DNA from: Mycolicibacterium xanthum
GTDB lineage: Bacteria > Actinomycetota > Actinomycetes > Mycobacteriales > Mycobacteriaceae
Direction of reading: 5' to 3'
DNA length: 64,000 nucleotides
Assembly: GCF_019710635.1 (NCBI RefSeq)
Contig: NZ_JAIFZS010000044.1
Location: 44,466-108,465, forward strand
The notes beneath the pieces are model-generated. The model did not search any database and was not told where the DNA came from. It worked only from the letters and a program-made list of their open reading frames with translations. Position numbers and translations under genes: made by a program. This document shows, one piece after another, positions 61,920 to 64,000 of this stretch; positions within the stretch are counted from its first letter, which is position 1, and every line of letters begins with the position of its first letter.

Positions 61920-62767
61920 CGGCCCGCTGTCCGGTCGCCCACCGGCCCGAGCCTAGCCCGCTCGTAGAAGGCCAGCGCGGCGGCCGTGGCAACGTTCAGC
62001 GAGTCCGTACCGCGCGACATCGGGATCCGCACCCGCACGTCACTCGCGCGCATCGTGCGCTCCTGCAGACCCGGCCCCTCCGCTCCGACCAGGATGGCGA
62101 CCCGCCGGTCCGCCAGATCGCCCATCGCATCGGCCAGCGACAACGCCGTCGGCCCCGGGGTCATCGCCAGCATTCGAAAGCCCGCCGCCCGAAGCACCTC
62201 GAGGTCTGCGGGCCAGTCGCTGGCCTTGGCGAACGGCACGAGCAACGCGTGTCCCATCGACACCCGTACCGAGCGCCGATACAACGGGTCGGCGCATCCG
62301 CTACCGAAGATCACCGCGTCGACGCCGAGTCCGGCGGCATTGCGGAAGATCGAGCCGAGGTTCTCGTGGTCGTTCACGCCCTCGAGGACGGCGACGGTGG
62401 CCGCACCGTCCAGCACCCGGGGCAGTGTCAGTTCGACCGCTCGCGGGGCGGAGGCCAGCACACCGCGGTTGAGGTGAAAGCCCACCACGTCGGCCATCAC
62501 CTCGGCATCCACCCGATAGTAGGGGGCAGCGTGGCCGGCGAGGTCGCCGCGCAGCTCGGTCAGCCGACGGTCGGTGCCCAACAGGGCCCGCGGCACGAAC
62601 CGGGACGCCAGCATGCGCTGGACGACGAGCACGCCCTCGGCGATCACCAAACCCTTTCCGCTGGGCAGATCGGGCCTGCGGTCGACGCTGTTGAGGTCAC
62701 GGAAGTCGTCGAGCCGGGGGTCGGCGGGGTCGGCCACGTCGATGACGGCAACGTCGTTGAACGTCAT
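61916..62767 (-). CDS. TrmH/SpoU-family RNA 2'-O-methyltransferase
   Basis: A 283-residue SPOUT methylase. The three family motifs are clear: NDHENLGSIFRNAAGLG (motif 1), ILVGAEGPGL (motif 2) and IPMSRGTDSLNVATAAA (motif 3), which form the knotted SAM site. It should 2'-O-methylate a tRNA or rRNA base; the target is unknown. The N-terminal ~100 residues are the substrate-binding part. The ATG is at 62765-62767, and it is the first gene of a two-gene unit. Confidence 0.93.
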   Translation of the reverse strand: MTFNDVAVIDVADPADPRLDDFRDLNSVDRRPDLPSGKGLVIAEGVLVVQRMLASRFVPRALLGTDRRLTELRGDLAGHAAPYYRVDAEVMADVVGFHLNRGVLASAPRAVELTLPRVLDGAATVAVLEGVNDHENLGSIFRNAAGLGVDAVIFGSGCADPLYRRSVRVSMGHALLVPFAKASDWPADLEVLRAAGFRMLAMTPGPTALSLADAMGDLADRRVAILVGAEGPGLQERTMRASDVRVRIPMSRGTDSLNVATAAALAFYERARLGPVGDRTAGR

Positions 62768-62837
62768 GCGATTTCGTCGTGACCGGCGGCTTTCACAGCG
62801 ACGAGACTACTGCGCACGCGATGGACTACGTTGAGCG

Positions 62838-63098
62838 GTGATGAGTTCCGACGAACCCGACGTCCGGCAGCCGCCGGAACTGCCCGCGGCCCTGCTCGCG
62901 CCGTGGCCCGTCATCGTCGTGATCACCTGCGGATGGCTCATCGCAACGGTGCTGGCGTTCACCGTCAGCGCCCTGCACGACTGGCGCCCGATCACCGTCG
63001 CCGGCCTGGGCGTCGGAGTGCTTGGCACGTCGATATTTCTGTGGCAACGTCACGCCGTGCGCCGCGGCGCCCGCGGCGCACAGCAGGGTCTCAGCTGA
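62838..63098 (+). CDS. DUF2530 small membrane protein (Rv0879c-like)
   Basis: An 86-residue protein with two membrane helices, WPVIVVITCGWLIATVLAFTV and ITVAGLGVGVLGTSIFLW, and a basic end HAVRRGARGAQ, as in DUF2530. TACGTT at 62827-62832 is a -10-like box just before the start. GTG 62838 or ATG 62841 could be the first codon of a leaderless message. The function is unknown. Confidence 0.83.
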   Translation: MMSSDEPDVRQPPELPAALLAPWPVIVVITCGWLIATVLAFTVSALHDWRPITVAGLGVGVLGTSIFLWQRHAVRRGARGAQQGLS

Positions 63099-63108
63099 AG
63101 GAGGAACC

Positions 63109-63561
63109 ATGGCAGCACCGGTGCTGCAGGCACAGATCGACATCAACGCCCCGGTGTCGAAAGTCTGGGCGTTGGTTTCCGATCTGGACAACATGCCGAG
63201 GTGGAGTCCGCAGTGCCGGTTGATGAAGCCGCTCGGGCAGCTGCGCGAAGGCGCACGGACCGTCAACATCAACCGCCGGGGCCGCCTGTTCTGGCCCACC
63301 ACCAGCCGCATCACCGAATTGGTGCCCGAGCGCAAGCTGGCGTTCCGGGTCAGCGAAAACGGGACGGTCTGGAGCTACGAACTCGAACCGACCGAGACCG
63401 GCACCCGGGTGGTGGAGACCCGGCACGCCGAGAACGGCGTGAAGGCGGTGTCCAATCTGTTGGTGAACTCGCTGCTGGGCGGGGTGCCCGATTTCGAGCA
63501 GGAGCTCGTCGAGGGCATGAACGCGTCGCTGACCCGGATCAAGACCGCCGCGGAGAGCTAG
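63109..63561 (+). CDS. SRPBCC-family (polyketide cyclase/START-like) protein
   Basis: A 150-residue single-domain protein. It starts VLQAQIDINAPVSKVWALVSD, the typical first strand and helix of the fold, followed by RWSPQCRLMKPLG. It ends in the long C-terminal helix (FEQELVEGMNASLTRI). A very strong AAGGAGG precedes the ATG at 63109. The fold binds hydrophobic ligands; the specific ligand is unknown. It is distinct from the Rv0910-like protein at 23.5 kb. Confidence 0.88.
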   Translation: MAAPVLQAQIDINAPVSKVWALVSDLDNMPRWSPQCRLMKPLGQLREGARTVNINRRGRLFWPTTSRITELVPERKLAFRVSENGTVWSYELEPTETGTRVVETRHAENGVKAVSNLLVNSLLGGVPDFEQELVEGMNASLTRIKTAAES

Positions 63562-63706
63562 AGCCAGCGAGCGGAAGCGCCTTCCAGGGCATGCCGCTGA
63601 TGGCGCGGTAAGGGTGCGGCGATGCCAGCACCGCCGACCGCTCGTCCACCCGGCGGTGGCAGCGGCGAGAGCGCTGGGTCGCGACGCGGGGCCCGACCCC
63701 GGGCAG

Positions 63707-64000
63707 TCAGCTCGGTGGTGGGTCGGGGTCGCCGTGTAGGAGTTCGTCGGGGTGGTGGGCGTGGTTGATGCGTGGTGGGGTGGTGTCGTCGGTCCAGGCC
63801 AGGCGGCCGTTGCGGACTTCGGCGTTCCAGTGGCCGTTGGTCAGCAGCGCGTGGTCGGGTGCGCAGCCGAAGAACAGGGCGTCGGCGTCGGTGCGGCCGT
63901 CGGGGTGCCAGTCGGGGCTGTGGTGGACTTCGCAGTGGTAGCCGGGTGCTAGGCAGTCGGGGCGGGTGCAGCCGCCGTCGCGGGCGTAGCAGATGATGCG
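63707..64000 (-). CDS. DUF222/HNH endonuclease-type (13E12 family) protein, C-terminus only
   Basis: The last 97 codons of a gene that enters from the right edge; its start is outside the window. The translation begins RIICYARDGGCTRPDC, then CEVHHSPDW and CAPDHALL. This is the HNH motif with its Cys-rich zinc ribbon, as found at the C-terminus of actinobacterial DUF222/13E12-repeat proteins. These genes occur in many copies per mycobacterial genome and often mark mobile or recombining sites. The 145 bp between it and the SRPBCC gene shows no other feature. Confidence 0.88.
   Translation of the reverse strand, partial: RIICYARDGGCTRPDCLAPGYHCEVHHSPDWHPDGRTDADALFFGCAPDHALLTNGHWNAEVRNGRLAWTDDTTPPRINHAHHPDELLHGDPDPPPS

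Overview
This 64 kb window is high-GC actinobacterial DNA, almost certainly from a rapidly growing Mycobacterium/Mycolicibacterium. The right two thirds carries, with local rearrangement, the gene set I recall from M. tuberculosis H37Rv around Rv0879c-Rv0911: ctpE, the Rv0909/Rv0910 pair, the Rv0907 and Rv0906 homologues, echA6, accD3, prrA, the Rv0897c homologue, gltA2, citA, the Rv0887c homologue, fprB, the Rv0885 homologue, serC, sepH, a DUF2537 gene, a TrmH-type methylase and a DUF2530 gene. MspA-family porins also point to a fast grower. Synteny and family calls are from memory and sequence reading, with no database search.

Region 1 (1-20.4 kb) is a catabolic cluster built around a divergent promoter at about 13.93-14.07 kb. 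Leftward runs a tightly coupled operon: SDR, Rieske oxygenase alpha subunit, Baeyer-Villiger-type monooxygenase, SDR, CaiB-type CoA transferase, four acyl-CoA dehydrogenase subunits, a thiamine-diphosphate lyase/decarboxylase, an aldehyde dehydrogenase and the start of an MDR-type reductase. Rightward run a long SMP-30/NHL propeller protein, a GntR/HutC regulator, two acyl-CoA ligases and an SDR. A plausible scheme is hydroxylation, oxidation to a ketone, Baeyer-Villiger lactonisation, lactone opening, CoA activation, beta-oxidation and carbon-carbon cleavage to an aldehyde. The substrate is not evident. The promoter holds a perfect TTGTCCGGACAA palindrome and a second imperfect copy, which are good candidates for the regulator's sites.

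Region 2 (20.4-31.6 kb) holds a DapB-like oxidoreductase, an NAD(P)-binding protein, a cyclopropane-synthase-type methyltransferase, an Rv0910/Rv0909-type toxin-antitoxin pair, ctpE, a beta-lactamase-like lipoprotein, a metallo-hydrolase, echA6 and, divergently across 26 bp, accD3. Region 3 (31.6-42 kb) is a transport and envelope block: epoxide hydrolase, a P3A-like ATPase, a heterodimeric ABC exporter pair, a split chromate transporter and a phospholipase-D-family enzyme.

Region 4 (42-49.4 kb) starts with prrA, whose usual partner prrB is not next to it, followed by an FKBP isomerase, an SDR, a phytoene-desaturase-like flavoprotein, a secreted Pro-rich protein, two MspA-like porins and two exported proteins. 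Region 5 (49.4-63.7 kb) has a MarR/MFS pair, gltA2, a TetR regulator, pdxH, citA, a mycothiol-dependent-isomerase-like gene, a VOC protein, fprB with a di-iron oxygenase, serC, sepH, a TrmH methylase and small conserved genes. The right edge contains the C-terminus of a DUF222/HNH (13E12-type) gene.

A theme across the window is short tandem duplication at gene ends: 24 bp units in the GntR tail, 31-33 bp DERLREE-type units at three gene junctions, and 29 bp units grown from the 3' end of serC. Several gene starts (accD3, the Rv0897c homologue, serC) sit 6-7 bp after a TAnnnT-like -10 box and are probably leaderless.
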